Positions 1-11,321 of a stretch of 64,000 nt of DNA are shown here, piece after piece. The notes beneath the pieces were generated by a model that ran no database searches, was not told the DNA's origin, and saw nothing but the letters and a program-made list of their open reading frames with translations. Position 1 is the stretch's first letter, and every line of letters begins with the position of its first letter. Source of the DNA: Typhlomys cinereus (lineage: Eukaryota; Chordata; Mammalia; Rodentia; Platacanthomyidae); contig JALPQD010000304.1 in assembly GCA_023101885.1 (NCBI GenBank), forward strand, positions 2,164,015 through 2,228,014, written 5' to 3'. The position numbers and the translations under genes were made by a program.

Positions 1-55
1 AGGACCTTCCCCCTGCAAGGAGGAAGCTTAACCCCGGAGCCACCTCTCCAGTCCC
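1..55 (-). repeat. B2-superfamily SINE, head fragment cut by window edge
   Basis: Read on the minus strand, this is the tRNA-like head of the SINE family seen complete at 27618, 33397, 34486 and 50508: a GGGCTGGAG-like start, GTGGCTC, GGTTAAGC and an AAGGTCCT end. The body and tail would lie to the left of the window. It is a non-coding, pol III-type retroposon. Confidence 0.75.
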
Positions 56-1423
56 ATAGTTGCGAACTTTTGATGACTCCTCTCCCCCAGCAGTCTAAAC
101 TATGTACTTCTAACACCATAAACACAAGATCTCGGAAGGAAAGCCTACAATTCATTCCTTTAGGAATAGGGTCTTATCATCTAGTTGTGGCAGAAGCCTC
201 TGGCCTGGACAACAGCTCGCAGAAAGGTATATTATAAATGAGTGCACAGTAGTAATAGACTGCATTTAAAAAAATAGAGAGAAAAGTGAGAAATTGAAAC
301 AAAGTGATAAATTCTGGAGAAGTGACTAAAACTCCCAATAGTGAAGAAGTTTCTAAGACAGAAAAAGCCATCACACTTCTTTTTTCTCTGAATTTTACAG
401 GACCAGAAACTGGACAAAAAATGGAAACAAGCACTGCTGAGATTGTTTAATTCTCTGGATATCACCAAGAAGGCTCACACGTTCTTTGCATGACCTACCC
501 AGGGAGATGATCATGTGCTGTTCATTCACTGCTCCTTCAGTCAGGGATGATTGAAACCCCACATCTGATTAAAAACACACATCTGATTGAAAGCCCACAT
601 CTGATTTGTGTTTTCTTACCTGTTGATATTAGCTGCTAGCTGTCAGTTACTAGTCGATATTGCTACCTCAAATCTTGCAGGTGTCAGAAATGCTATTCAT
701 TATGACAAGTTCTCACATTTACATGACTGGATTGCAATTTTGTCATTGTAGAGAGCTAAGTCTACCACAGCCACCAACATGTCACTTAGGTCTTTTTAGT
801 TACTTCTTATTAGTTTCTTGTCTGTGCTGGTCTTATTATTAGCTTCTTTAAAAGCTGAAATTACTTACATTTAAGTAAATTAAGTAACAATTAGCTGCAG
901 TAGAAGCAAGGACTTCTAATGGTGGAGACTGAATGTTATTTTCATGCACTATAGTAAAACAAGAAGGTGGACTTAAATGGAAGATTAAGGCTTAATATGT
1001 CAAAGTCTGGAGCGCTGAGGAAAGTGAATCTGATACTGTAGCTGAACATGTGATAGACGAGATAAAGAGATAAACAGAGGACAAGGCTCTGGGCCAGTGA
1101 CAGCAAGCAGACCCCCATCCTCAACTTGAGCAGCACAACATTCAGTTTTCAACGGGACCTCTTTTCCCTTAGTAATTTCAGAAAACTCCTGCATCATGAG
1201 CAGCATTACTTTTACATTCGGAGTACCTTAATTCATTTTTTTTAGGCAACATTTTTAGTTAGCTTATACATTTGTAGCTTTCAGAAATAATTTTGGTTGA
1301 CCCTTTCACCCTCTCTTACCTTTCCTCCACCCACCTATACTCATGCCCTTGTAAACATTTCATCACTAGTACTCCCTCCTCTTTTTCTGTATTATATGGA
1401 TATCATATTTCTATAGAATTTAC
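56..1423. other. No gene seen; unique or unrecognised sequence with a small tandem repeat
   Basis: I see no gene and no repeat family I can name with confidence. At 553-606 there are three adjacent copies of an 18-bp unit ending in ACATCTGATT. Short open frames here carry no recognisable domain and are best explained by chance. Confidence 0.6.
553..606. repeat. 18-bp x 3 minisatellite
   Basis: There are three consecutive 18-bp units (553-570, 571-588, 589-606), all ending in CACATCTGATT. The first and third units differ at one base and the middle unit is more diverged. It is a local slippage-type tandem duplication. Confidence 0.8.
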
Positions 1424-1784
1424 TGTTCTCTGTTACTGTGAGACACTATTCAAGCTCAAACAACTTAAGTGGAAAATAGGAAATTTGTTCAGCTTACAGT
1501 TCCAGAAGGAAGATCCAATACTCTATGGCAAAAAGTTGAGTGGCAAAAGCTGGAAGGCATCCTAAGTCACTGCACATATCATGGGGGCTGATAGCTGCTG
1601 AGGTGAACGCAAGAGAAAAATCACTCACTCAGGTAGGGTAGGAATAACCAACCTCAAGGCTCAGCCCTGTGACTGTCTTGCCCAAGAATGGCTCTACCAC
1701 CTAAAGTTGTCATGATTTTCCCAAACAAGTAAACATTCAAATATATGAATCTGTGGAAAACAACTCACATTTTAAACCATAACA
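1424..1784 (-). repeat. MaLR-type solo LTR (diverged)
   Basis: On the minus strand it begins TGTTATGGTTTAAAATGTGAG and ends near CAGTAACAGAGAACA, the pattern of MLT1/ORR1-type MaLR LTRs and of the better-bounded copy at 16853-17222. No matching target duplication is visible at these edges (TTTAC versus ATCCC), so the ends are approximate. The segment 1570-1735 is copied almost exactly at 2263-2428. Confidence 0.65.
1570..1735. repeat. Source copy of a 166-bp direct duplication
   Basis: The stretch lies inside the MaLR LTR and is repeated at 2263-2428 with the same length, no gaps and three mismatches (98 percent identity). Here it is continuous with the rest of the LTR, so this is the likely donor copy. 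Confidence 0.9.
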
Positions 1785-1899
1785 ATCCCCACCAGTGAAA
1801 ACCTAATTTGTGAATCCTTTCTTCTTTCATGGACATTATAAATGCACATTCCAACTTAAACACAGAAATCTAAAAATTTGAAAGTAGAATCCATATGTG

Positions 1900-2562
1900 A
1901 AAGAGAACATACAGTTTTTTGGGGCCTAGATTGTCTTATTCAGTACTGTATTTTCCAGTTTCATCCATTTACTACATATTTCCTAATTCTTTTGTGTTCA
2001 AATGAATTCCACTGTGTGTATGTGCCACATTTTCAGTATTCATTCATCAGTTGATGGACATCTACCTTGATTTAATTTCCTAGATATTGTGAATAGACCA
2101 GAAAAGAACCTGAATGTGTAAATAGCTCAGTCATAGGCTACAAAGTCTTTGAGTATATGCTCAGGAGTGGCATAGCTAGGTCATAATGTAGTTCTGTTAT
2201 AACTTTGAAGAAACCACCTTACTTATTTCCATTGTGGCTGGATCAGTTCACAATCCCACTAACTGCAGATATCATGGGGGCTGATAGCTGCTGAGGTGAA
2301 CTCAAGAGAAAAATCACTCACTCAGGTAGGTTAGGAATAACCAACCTCAAGGCTCAGCCCTGTGACTGTCTTGCCCAAGAATGGCTCTACCACCTAAAGT
2401 TGTCATGATTTTCCCAAACAAGTAAACAACATTCTTGCCATTATTTGTTGCAATTTGTTTTATCAATAATAGAACTCTTACTGGAAAGAGATAGAATTTC
2501 AGAGTAATTTTGATATGCATTTTCCTAATGGACAAGGATGTTGAACACTTTAAAATATTAGA
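1900..2562 (-). repeat. L1 ORF2 3'-region fragment, interrupted
   Basis: On the plus strand the sequence follows the reverse complement of the rodent L1 ORF2 3' region: TTTCATCCATTTAC, then TTCATCAGTTGATGGACATC, TATTGTGAATAGA, ATATGCTCAGGAGTGG, and finally TTGATATGCATTTTCCTAATG and AAGGATGTTGAACAC. It is full of substitutions and indels and carries no usable reading frame. About 35-40 bp of expected L1 sequence after the CAATCCCACTAAC motif is missing and is replaced by the 166-bp duplicate at 2263-2428. Confidence 0.75.
2263..2428. repeat. Inserted copy of the 166-bp direct duplication
   Basis: It is a copy of 1570-1735 dropped into an L1 fragment to which it is unrelated. The edges show short shared sequence (CTGCA at the left, AAACA at the right), no poly-A tail and no target duplication, so it did not arrive as an independent LTR or retroposon insertion. 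Confidence 0.85.
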
Positions 2563-2578
2563 GAACTAACTCTCTGTT

Positions 2579-2822
2579 GGGCTGGAGAGATGGTTCAGTG
2601 GTTAAGCCTCTGCCTCGCAAGCAATTCAGATCCCACATAAAACATCAGGCTGAAATAGTGGGGCCTGTACTTCAGTTCCTGAAAGGTGTAGTATGGGAAA
2701 CTCCAGAGCAAAGTAATGAGCGGGAGGTAGCACATTCCAGAATGATTCCTAAAGTTTCCCTTGGCCTCCAAGTGCCTTGGGTGCATCCACGCAAACACAC
2801 ACATAGACATACAAGCAAAAAT
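2579..2822 (+). repeat. B2-superfamily SINE, older subtype
   Basis: It starts GGGCTGGAGAGATGG and GGTTAAGCCTCTGCC (tRNA-like head with the pol III A-box region). The body is diverged, containing AGAGCAAAG, and the CA-rich tail runs directly into the purine microsatellite that follows. The older subtype shares a body with the copies at 7735, 32972, 51418 and 54416. Confidence 0.7.
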
Positions 2823-2832
2823 AGAAAGAAAT

Positions 2833-3173
<341 letters not shown>

Positions 3174-4180
3174 TTCTGTTAGATTCTATCACTTGCCTTT
3201 TTGCTAGGGTTATTTTAAGTAGTAACAGGCCCTAAAGGGAAATCTACAACTGCTGTTTTGCTAAGCAGATACATTGTCAAATCTACATCCTAAATATTTG
3301 CATTTATACCCATGGCCTAGTGCTGATCTCACTCTTGTTCAGAAAAACTTTTTTTGCACTGGGGCAATGGTTAAAATAGATACTCCTAATAAGCAAAAAA
3401 TGTTGAGAATTAGAGACTGTTGAATGCTTAACATTAAACAAGCATATCTAGAACAGTCTCACCATGGCCCAGAGAACACCAGTGAAGACATAGTGGAAAG
3501 ATTGAAACAGCTGGAGGAGCAAAAGAGAACTGGGAAATGCTGGCTTCTGGAATGAGCGTGACCAATGCACTCATGTCCACACAGCTACTGTGGCTACCTG
3601 CACATAAACACACATGACTATAGAAAGGAACTAGCTGGGAAGAAGGTGGTAGGATAACTTAGGAGGGAGGGATCATGTGATCACAATATGCTGTATACAA
3701 ATATGAGATTGCCAAATATTTGAGTAATTAAAATCTCTCTCTCCTTCATTATTTCTCTCTCCTAAAAAATGCAATGCATGATGAAAAACCAGTGATGCAA
3801 AATAAATTCCTTTAGATTAGAAAATAGCCTCAAGCCTTTTCTCAGTATGAACATCTTGGGTCAAAGAAAATACAGCTCATGAAAAGGTCAGTGGTAGCCA
3901 GGAAAGAGTGAAAGGAAATATGGAATGTTCCACAGCAAAGGATGAAAGGAATAGGAAAGTAGAATGGCAAATATCAGTAGCCACAAAAATCTTTTCACAG
4001 AGTAAATGGGATCCAGGCCCATAGACAAGGTCATGAATAAACAAAATTACAAAATGTTTTAATTTAAAAAGAGACTAAAGCAGAAATACAAGAAGTCAGA
4101 GACCAGAAAACAGAAATAAATAATACATGGACTGGTAGAGAACAGAAGAAATGGAATTTCAGAGATCAAAATTCTACTGA
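3174..4180. other. No gene seen; possible old L1 3'UTR piece at about 3440-3745
   Basis: The interval is mostly unassigned. About 3440-3745 has the composition of an old L1 3'UTR: an AACTAGCTGGGAAGAAGG stretch, GGAGGGAGGGATCATG, and ATATGAGATTGCC before an A-rich end. I cannot confirm the family without an alignment. Confidence 0.4.
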
Positions 4181-4440
4181 GCAGTGAGGAGGTGAACTGT
4201 AAGCATGAGGGCCTGATATTGGATCTTTAGCTCTCAAGTAAAAACCAGCCATGGTGGCACATACCTGTAACCCAGAAACTAGGTGAGAGAAACAGGTCAT
4301 CCTAGGTCATTGATGGTCAGTGATGAAAAGTGAGTTCCAGGATGAGAAGACAGAGAAGTAATTACAAAAGATATTCTAACCTTAAACTCTAGCCTTGCAT
4401 GTGTCTGAATTGACAATCCTACATGTACTCATACAGGGAG
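4180..4440 (+). repeat. B4/RSINE1 SINE
   Basis: An AAGCATGAGGGCCTGA tRNA-derived part is followed by the B1-like core (CCATGGTGGCACATACCTGTAACCC, split by substitutions from consensus) and GTGAGTTCCAGGATGAG. It ends in a pyrimidine/CA-like 3' part before a (GA)n tract. It is an old, diverged copy. Confidence 0.6.
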
Positions 4441-4448
4441 AGAGAAAA

Positions 4449-4450
<2 letters not shown>

Positions 4451-4485
<35 letters not shown>
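4451..4485. repeat. (AG)n microsatellite
   Basis: An alternating AG run of about 35 bp sits just after the B4/RSINE1 3' end. Confidence 0.95.
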
Positions 4486-4489
<4 letters not shown>

Positions 4490-4490
<1 letters not shown>

Positions 4491-5974
4491 AATTACAGCA
4501 ACAGAATATAACAAATATTATTAACTATACCCTTTGAAAAGTTGGGCAGATCTTCTAAGTATTTGCTAGGAATATTAAAAGATGAATTCATGTAAAGATG
4601 CGCAGAGGAGGTAATGTGATCATGTAAGGTGTGATATACACAAAGTGTTTGGTGTATTTTCAGAGAATTAAATAGAACTACTATCAGAAGCACACATTAT
4701 GGGAGAGAGGAATAATATCTGAGCTGAAATTTCACATATACACTGAATTCTGCAGAATATTTTATACAATGCTAATGAATACAATCTTCATGTGATCAAT
4801 AAAATATAAATCTACTCTCACATAACCCAGAAAATAGACAAGATCTTCAGTGTTTTAAAAAACTCACTCCAACTGCATTGAAGGAACTGAACAGATTGAG
4901 TGGGATAAAAAGAGGGGAAGACAAAGTAGTTAAATTATGAAACTCTTTTCATTATTCAATATGTCATAGAGTGTTCTTAAGTGTAGAAAACACTGTGATG
5001 GAAAGTATAGGGGAAAAGGAAAACTAGCAAAAATAACCCATCTACTGAATATAGAATATTAAGAAAAGACAATTCATGAATTTCTCAGTTGTCTGATTCA
5101 ATGATGATCTAACAAGCACTAAGCAATACTGGGCATGCATATTTGATGAAAGGATCAGGAGGAAATAATGTCATTCATATGGGAGTCTGTTATAATACAT
5201 CAAAGTAATCCAAATCAGCCAAAAGGTAAATGCTGAAATAACATTTGCTATTGTCAATCACTAAAATATGAAAAGCATGTCTACATTTTTATACCAGATT
5301 CCACACAGTAGTTTTATCTAGCAAAGTATTAAATGCCTTCAACTTAAAAATTATCATGTACATGGCCTCTCAATAGCAATAAAACCTCAGAGAAGAATGT
5401 GCACTGAAGTTGCATAATTTTGAAAAGTGAATCTTTCTGCAAGTCAATCTAACACACTGAGATCACGAAGGATGAATTAGCATTTTCAAGAAAAGCCTTA
5501 CCTTCTTCTTTCTGAAGTGATACGTTCTTTCTTACTTTATAATACAGCAGTATACTGTTCTAGCAAAGGTTTTTCTTTTTGTGATCTTGTCATTCCACTT
5601 TTGTACCAGTTTATGTGAAGGCTACAAAACAGATATCCTTTTGTGCCCTAGAAAATTAAGGATATACAAAATATCATGCAGCAAAGTGATATGAGAAGTT
5701 AGCTGCAAGCAAAAGTAAGTCATAGGCAGTAGTAGAATAGGAAATAAATGTCATCATTCTGAACCTATCTATTAAACTGTTTATCTGCTTACTTACCTGC
5801 AGTGTTTCTCCATATTTCATAATGAGTGAAAATCTTTTCTTTTACTTGGATTGAGATTATAATCTCTCTTCCTTGGCAAAACAAAACATATCTCTAACAT
5901 GAACTGTCTCCATTTGAAGTCTGGTCTAGAAGGAATTCCTAATACCACATAAAAGAAAATCCCAATGAAAAGAA
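4490..5974. other. No gene seen
   Basis: AT-rich intergenic sequence. I recognise no repeat family, RNA gene or conserved coding exon. Confidence 0.55.
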
Positions 5975-6290
5975 GACATGAGTGTGTCAAATTAGCCACT
6001 CCCCAAGATGAGAACCAAGATGCTGAGCCAAGATGCTGAAATGAATATTCACCAATCAGGACTGCTCAGATTTGCTCGGCTGGAATTACATAGTGAAAAC
6101 CCAAACCCAAGAGAAACTAGTTTCCAAATAAAATCTACCATAACCCACTGTCACACTCAGTGGAGCATTCTTTTACTGCTCTTAGTCCCAACCTTTCCTA
6201 AAATATAGTCAATAAGCTTGTCCCTTTCTACAATGATCTGGACTTGAGTGAGTTCTTTTGCTGCTTATGACTCCGAACCACCATGTTACT
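5975..6290 (+). repeat. Possible old ERV LTR fragment
   Basis: The order of elements resembles an LTR: CCAATCAGGACTG (CCAAT box) near 6051, AATAAAATCTACC near 6127, CAATAAGCTTGTC near 6210, and a U5-like GAGTTCTTTTGCTGC followed by ACTCCGAACCACCA. No clear TG...CA ends or target duplication were found, so the family is not assigned. Confidence 0.35.
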
Positions 6291-6559
6291 CTTCACATTC
6301 ATTTTGATTTCTATTTTTAGGTTTTTTGATATTGCTTCCTGTGTGGTCAAAATAATAGTCTCTGAAAATATGTGTTGATGTATTTCTGACCCAGTATAGA
6401 AAAAATTTCAGGTGAAAAAGATACATAGTAGCATTGACACATATAATTAAAATTTGGTGTTACTTATACGTAAAAAGTGTCCTTAATCATGAAGAAATCG
6501 CATTACTGCCTATGTGACATACAAAGTGAGAAGCCCATGACCTTGTGAAGTTTAAAATG

Positions 6560-6965
6560 TATTTGCCATAGGAGTCATGACTCACTGAACTGAGTCTTCT
6601 CCAAAAGGTGCATCTTTAAAATCTCAGTCCCCACAGTGAGCATATTTGGAGACAGAACCTTCAGAGAAGTAAAAAAGATGAAATGATATGATGAAGGTGA
6701 AGTCCCCATTATATAACATTAATTTCTTTTTGATAAGATGTAGCAAAGAATTTACTTTCTCTTTCTTCTCTATTATGTTAAGGATGCAGTCAAAGGCAGT
6801 TAGTTATCTGTCAACCAGGTAAAGATGCCTCACTAGAATACACTGATGCTGGCATTCTTATATTGAAATGTAACTCCAGAATTGTAAAAAAAAAAAAATA
6901 AATTACTGTATTTTAAGCTACCAGAGTATTTTATTCCTTCTGGTAGCCAAAAACTATGACAACAA
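6560..6965 (+). repeat. MLT1-like MaLR LTR, ancient
   Basis: The motif order matches the MLT1 class: CAGTCCCCACAGTG, ATATTTGGAGACAGAACCTT, AGAAGTAAAAAAGATG, CTCCAGAATTGTA, AAATAAATTACTGT, TAAGCTACCAGAGTATTTTA and TGGTAGCC. It is heavily diverged and the ends are approximate. Confidence 0.6.
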
Positions 6966-7479
6966 ATTAATTGCTAACTACTAGCAAGGAGAATGTAAGG
7001 AGAAATCAATGAATGTGGAGGACATCAATTCTAACAAGAGACGGGGTGGGGGAAGAGAAGATGTGAGTATTACCAAAGTTCAGTTCTCATAACAAAAAAT
7101 GTTTTGACTGGATTAGTGTGAATAAAAACAGAGAGTATAAGAAGGGCATCAGTCTGTGGGCACTATGTTGACTGTAGCAGGTGTGGGTGCATTTGGAGAG
7201 AAGAGATGAAAAGTAGAAAGAATGGAGGACTGAGATGGAAGGAGTATGTGTGTAAATTGAAGAACTAAATACAGGTCCTTCCACTTGCCAGCTTAGATAA
7301 TATAAAATTAATATAAAATTGAGATGGAGAAGCAACAACATATCTACTATGCCAAATCTAGTGCAGGTACCTCTGGTAATCTAGTTTTCTCTGACCTTCC
7401 CAATCAGGAAGAGCACTGGATGACTGAAGCCTTCCAAATGCAGAAGCCTGAGACTATGTTATCCACAAAACAGGAGACA
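6966..7479. other. No gene seen
   Basis: Unassigned AT-rich sequence. The only long open frames run into the adjoining SINE and show no domain. Confidence 0.5.
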
Positions 7480-7661
7480 GGTGAGCTCAACTCCTTTTTA
7501 TTGCTTCACTCTGAGATTTCCCAAGTTCCACACACCAAGAACAGAAGAACAGGGAACCTCCCTTTCCACCTGGTGCCTTTATGTGGAACCTGGGAATTGA
7601 ATTCAGGATCTTCTGCTTGGGAAGTAGAGTCTTAACCACTGAACCATCTCTCCAGGCTCCA
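7480..7661 (-). repeat. B2-superfamily SINE, older subtype
   Basis: On the minus strand: CTGGAGAGATGGTTCAGTGG, GGTTAAGACTC, AGAAGATCCTGAATTC, then a body with AGTGAAGCAATAAAAAGG. The 3' end is truncated or diverged. Confidence 0.7.
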
Positions 7662-7733
7662 GAAGAAGAATTTTTTTAAAAAAGTAATTAGAATTGAAGA
7701 AAGTAGCAATGCAGATTGTACAATTAGTCAAAA

Positions 7734-7734
<1 letters not shown>

Positions 7735-7793
<59 letters not shown>

Positions 7794-8032
7794 ACCAGAG
7801 GGTGATTGAATGTGCCTGTGGAAACCCAAGAGTGGTTCCCAAATAATCCTAGTTTGTTTTACCTCCTTATTGCTTTGCTCTGGGCAATTTCCTAGGATTT
7901 ACTTTGCAGGACTGCATTTTTAAGCAGCAGCAATTCTGCCTGGCTTTTCCCCAAGGGATCTGAAGATTTGAACTCATGTCCTCTTCCTTATGAGTTAAAG
8001 GTTTGACCTCCTGCCATCTCCTCAACACTCAA
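7735..8032 (-). repeat. B2-superfamily SINE, older subtype with (TG)n tail
   Basis: Read on the minus strand, a degenerate head (GAGGAGATGGCAGG) leads to AGAGCAAAGCAATAAGGAGG, GGTTTCCACAGGCAC and a (CA)n tail, seen on the plus strand as (TG)n at 7736-7789. The AGCAATAAGGAGG and GTTTCCACAGGCA motifs define the older subtype in this window. Confidence 0.7.
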
Positions 8033-8034
8033 AA

Positions 8035-8440
8035 TAACTTTTTTTTCTACTTTTACAAGCATAATGAGTATTCATCCCAGCTTCCCTCCCTCCTTCCTCT
8101 TTTTTTTTTAATTTTTTATTATTTATTCAATTGTGCATATGCATGTGTGCGTATGTGTGTGTGTGTAGAACCACGGATGAATTCGGGAACTACTCCGCCC
8201 TACCAGGATCAGAAACGCAGGCCATGCCCTGCTTCTGCCTGGCGTCTATACGTGGGGTCTAGGATCCGAACTCAGGACCTTCTGCCTGCAAGGCAGAGGC
8301 TTAACCGCTGAGCCACCTCTCCAGCCCATCTCCCTCCTCCTTTTCATCCCCTCCCTTCCCTTCACCATTCCCTTCCATTCCCTCCCACCTGTGTGCTTTT
8401 ATGGACCCCAGTGATCTCTCTGGCTTGTCTACTAGAAAAA
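8035..8440 (-). repeat. L1 3' end, minus strand, split by a younger SINE
   Basis: The left part (8035-8099) is the A-rich end and the start of the polypyrimidine tract in reverse. The right part (8328-8440) continues with CTCCCTCCTCC, CCTTCCATTCCC and CTTTTATGGACCCCAGTG, matching the L1 end at 61215 in reverse. The SINE at 8100-8327 sits in the middle. No ORF2 sequence remains. Confidence 0.65.
8100..8327 (-). repeat. B2-superfamily SINE, young G-rich subtype, internally deleted
   Basis: On the minus strand it has the full head (GGGCTGGAGAGGTGGCTCAG, AGGTCCTGAGTTCGGATCC), the young-subtype body motif CTGATCCTGGTAGGGCGGAG, and the tail motif GGTTCTACACACAC with AATTGAATAAATAATAA. About 40 bp corresponding to the GGAGGTGGAGG part of intact copies is missing. 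It is inserted in the polypyrimidine tract of an older L1 end. Confidence 0.85.
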
Positions 8441-9236
8441 AAAAACTAAATAAGAGAAGAAAAAGGTCAAAATAACTTTTAACCACAAACTTCTCAGAAA
8501 GTTTGTCATCATTATTTACATATTCAAGTAATATGGTTTAAATGATGATCTCCTTAAAATCTACTAACAAATATCCTTCGAGGAAGACTGATGTGGGCAT
8601 TTGAGATGGGTTATTTTACCTATGGAAGTAGAGTTTTACAGGAAATAAAGGAAAGTGCACCATTTACATGAACTGTGAATTTCCACAGCAGCGCTAGGGC
8701 ATACAAAAGTAAAGAGTTTGCAAAACACTTTCAAATTAAATAGGAATTGCCACGGTAAAGATGCCTTGTGTGTCATCTAGAATTAGATGGTACTAATTGT
8801 TTTAATCTCTTTTATCTTTATAATTTAGAGTGTTCATTGCAAAAGACATATATCTGTTGAAAAGGTATTTAGTTTTCATTGATATGAATGTCCTATGAAA
8901 TCTAAAGATAGCTACTTTTAAAACATTTCCTCATGTATTTCATTCATATACAAATCCACATTTGCCTTGATAGAATATAGATATGGATGAGTAGAAAATA
9001 GATGACAGATAGTTATAGAAGATAGATAATAGATATAAATTGACAAGGTAACACAAATATACACCATTTCTAACATTATTCACTGTAGATACCATCTCTC
9101 ATAAAGCAAAACAAGCTTTTCTTGAATAGTTGGTTGATTCCAAATACAGGGCATGAAATTTTCAATCCACTAATTTACCTAAAAATGATAATTTTCTGGT
9201 AGAAATACAGAGGCAATAGCAAAGTCCACATGCATA
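8441..9236. other. No gene seen
   Basis: AT-rich, unassigned sequence with a degenerate GATA-rich patch near 8985-9045. Confidence 0.5.
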
Positions 9237-9241
9237 ATTGT

Positions 9242-9664
9242 TGTGATAGTTAAGCCTGGGTGTCAACTTGACACACAGGGTATTAACTAAGCTGGGCTGA
9301 GACCACCTCTGGAAAAGGATCAACTGAGATTACTTGAAAGGATAGTACATGCCCTAGATCCTATCAGAACTCCAAAGCTCTCAAAGGATTCTCCCAATAC
9401 TGCATCATATAAAAAGGAGCCACCAAGGAGAACAGATCCCTTCTTGCAGCTGTGCTAGGAATCGTTCTTCCTTCCGGCCGCCGGTTCCTTCGACCTTCCA
9501 CTCGACTAAGACTCTAGGAGTTCTCCAGCCTTCAGCCAGCACCTACTTGACTACCGAACTGAGCAACTAGCTGTTGGCAGCCATCGTTGGAACTACCTCG
9601 GCTACTGACAGCCTTCGCTGGACTACCTCGGCCATATCTATAAGCCAACTCAATAAATTTCCTA

Positions 9665-9706
<42 letters not shown>

Positions 9707-9748
9707 GTTCTGTGAATTCTGTGACTCTAGAGAACCCTAACTAATACA
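9242..9748 (+). repeat. 5' LTR, ERVL/MLT2-like 3' part
   Basis: It starts TGTGATAGTTAAGC, contains GTGTCAACTTGAC, carries a polyadenylation signal AATAAA at 9652-9657 and a (TA)n run at 9661-9704, and ends CTCTAGAGAACC followed by CTAATACA. The end closely resembles that of the solo LTR at 22981. Length is 507 bp. Confidence 0.85.
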
Positions 9749-10907
9749 GAAATTGGTACCAGAAGTGGGGTGTTGCTGATAAATATGACTATGTGGATTT
9801 TGTGTCTTTTGAACAGTTTCGCTGGACAAAGTTGAAAATGCTTGAGAATTTTCACTTTGTGGATTTACAAATACCGTTCTTCAGAGTTTAGTGGGCCAAT
9901 TGCTGAGAGACATTGTTTGGGCCCAATTTGTGATGAGGGAAACAAGGACTTTGGTAAAACTGAATATAAGGACGATGGACTGGTTTGCTTGACAGAGGAG
10001 AGCTGTGTTGGCAACCTTGGAGGTTTGGCTGTGCAAAGGGCAGGCTGTTGGACAAATGAGTATCATTGAAGGAAAACCTAGTGACTTGCACTGAGACGGT
10101 GGAGGACATGGAAACCACCGTATGGCAAGTTTGTGGTTTGGAAGCTCAGATTCCTTCAGGGGCCGAAAGCCCAAGTTAAAGCTGTTTCTTGCCCTTTGCA
10201 AGTTTGGTTGCCTAGAAGAGAGGCTTTTCCAGCATCAGCGCATTGAAGTTGGTGCAGCTGTGGCTCCAGTGGACTAAGCTGCATTTCAACCTCCCTTCGG
10301 AATCTGGCAGTGTTCCTCAGGTGATACTGGTTTTTGTGAACTACTGAAGGGTTCATGGAGAGCAGCAAAAGCTTGGCACCAAGTGGCAGGCATAGAGTTC
10401 CTGCAAGGGATGGTGAAGCTTAAAGCTGCAGAGGAGAACCCAGAGTTGTGTTTGAGATGCCGGAACTGTGGGACTGCTGCTGAGGACGACTGCGAGTGGA
10501 GATTCAGCCTGGTTCAGAGGAACTCTGCTCTTACAACTTCGAGCTACAAACAGGGACTGAGAATGCCTAGAATCTTTGAGCCGCCTTGACTACGTGATGA
10601 GCAACAGAAGATGGACATTGAAGTACAGGATGCGGTGATTTGCTGGACTTTGTTCTTTTTAATGCTTTCTTATTGAGATCCTTCTGTTTTAATGTTTTAT
10701 CTGTTTTAAAGTATTTAATTTATTCTGATTTAAGAGTTTTAAGGTTAAGAAACTTTGAAATTTTAAAATATTGGAACTGAAGTTTTAATGAGAGAGGATT
10801 TTAAATTTGTCCATGTAATGTATTTATATTTTTTAACATTTGTGGACAAGGAAAGGTTACAGTTTAAAAGTGCTATTGTTTTTGTGTCAAGTTGACAAGG
10901 GCTGGAG
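9749..10907 (+). other. Internal region of the LTR element (non-coding)
   Basis: It begins with the primer-binding site TGGTACCAGAAGTGGGG (9754-9770) and resembles ORR1/MT-type internal DNA in its opening GTGTTGCTGATAAA and its T-rich 3' part. The longest open frames are about 100 codons, with no retroviral domain. It is therefore mobilised in trans, if at all, and is now inert. Confidence 0.75.
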
Positions 10908-11321
10908 TGTCATAGTTAAGCACAGGTGTCAACTTGACTCTTGAGGGTTTGGGCTCTGGGCACAGTTGTGGAGAGTTGATGGTTGAGTTAAGCCCAGAGC
11001 AAACCTGAAGGAGATTGTCTAGCTGGTGGAGAAGGCCCAGCCCATGATGGGTGGGATTAGGCCCTGGATAAATCACAAAGAGCTGGTTGAGAGAGTTGGC
11101 ATCCTTCTGTATACTTGGCCAGACATGCTGGTCTGGCAAGTAAGGATTGTCCATCTCTCAGCCATTATGGTGGCCAGTTCCCTCAGCCCTGGTGTTGGTG
11201 TGTGCTCTCCCGTCAAGCTGGACTATGAACTGTAACCGGACTATCCTAAGAAAGTAAACTCCTTGTTCCCTTAAGCTGTGTTCTGGTCATTTATCAGCAA
11301 CTATGCAGGCGGACTGCTACA
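10908..11321 (+). repeat. 3' LTR, MaLR-like, different subfamily from the 5' LTR
   Basis: It starts TGTCATAGTTAAGC and GTGTCAACTTGAC, like the 5' LTR, but then has GCCCAGCCCATGATGGGTGG and an R-U5 of the type CCCTTAAGCTGTG, TCATTTATCAGCAAC and ACTGCTACA, as in MaLR LTRs. The 5' LTR lacks these. Length is 414 bp. Confidence 0.8.

Noticed and set aside
7736..7789. (TG)n tract as an independent regulatory Z-DNA element
   Set aside because: It is the expanded tail of a minus-strand B2-type SINE, as are the TG tracts at 32991, 51417 and 53437.
9754..9770. tRNA-derived sequence or tRNA fragment
   Set aside because: It is only the 17-nt primer-binding site complementary to a tRNA-Leu 3' end at the expected place after an LTR.
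9842..10589. Retroviral gene remnants in the interior of the LTR element
   Set aside because: The frames here are at most about 106 codons, overlap each other on both strands and show no gag, protease, polymerase or envelope motif. The interior matches the non-coding MaLR/ORR1 type.
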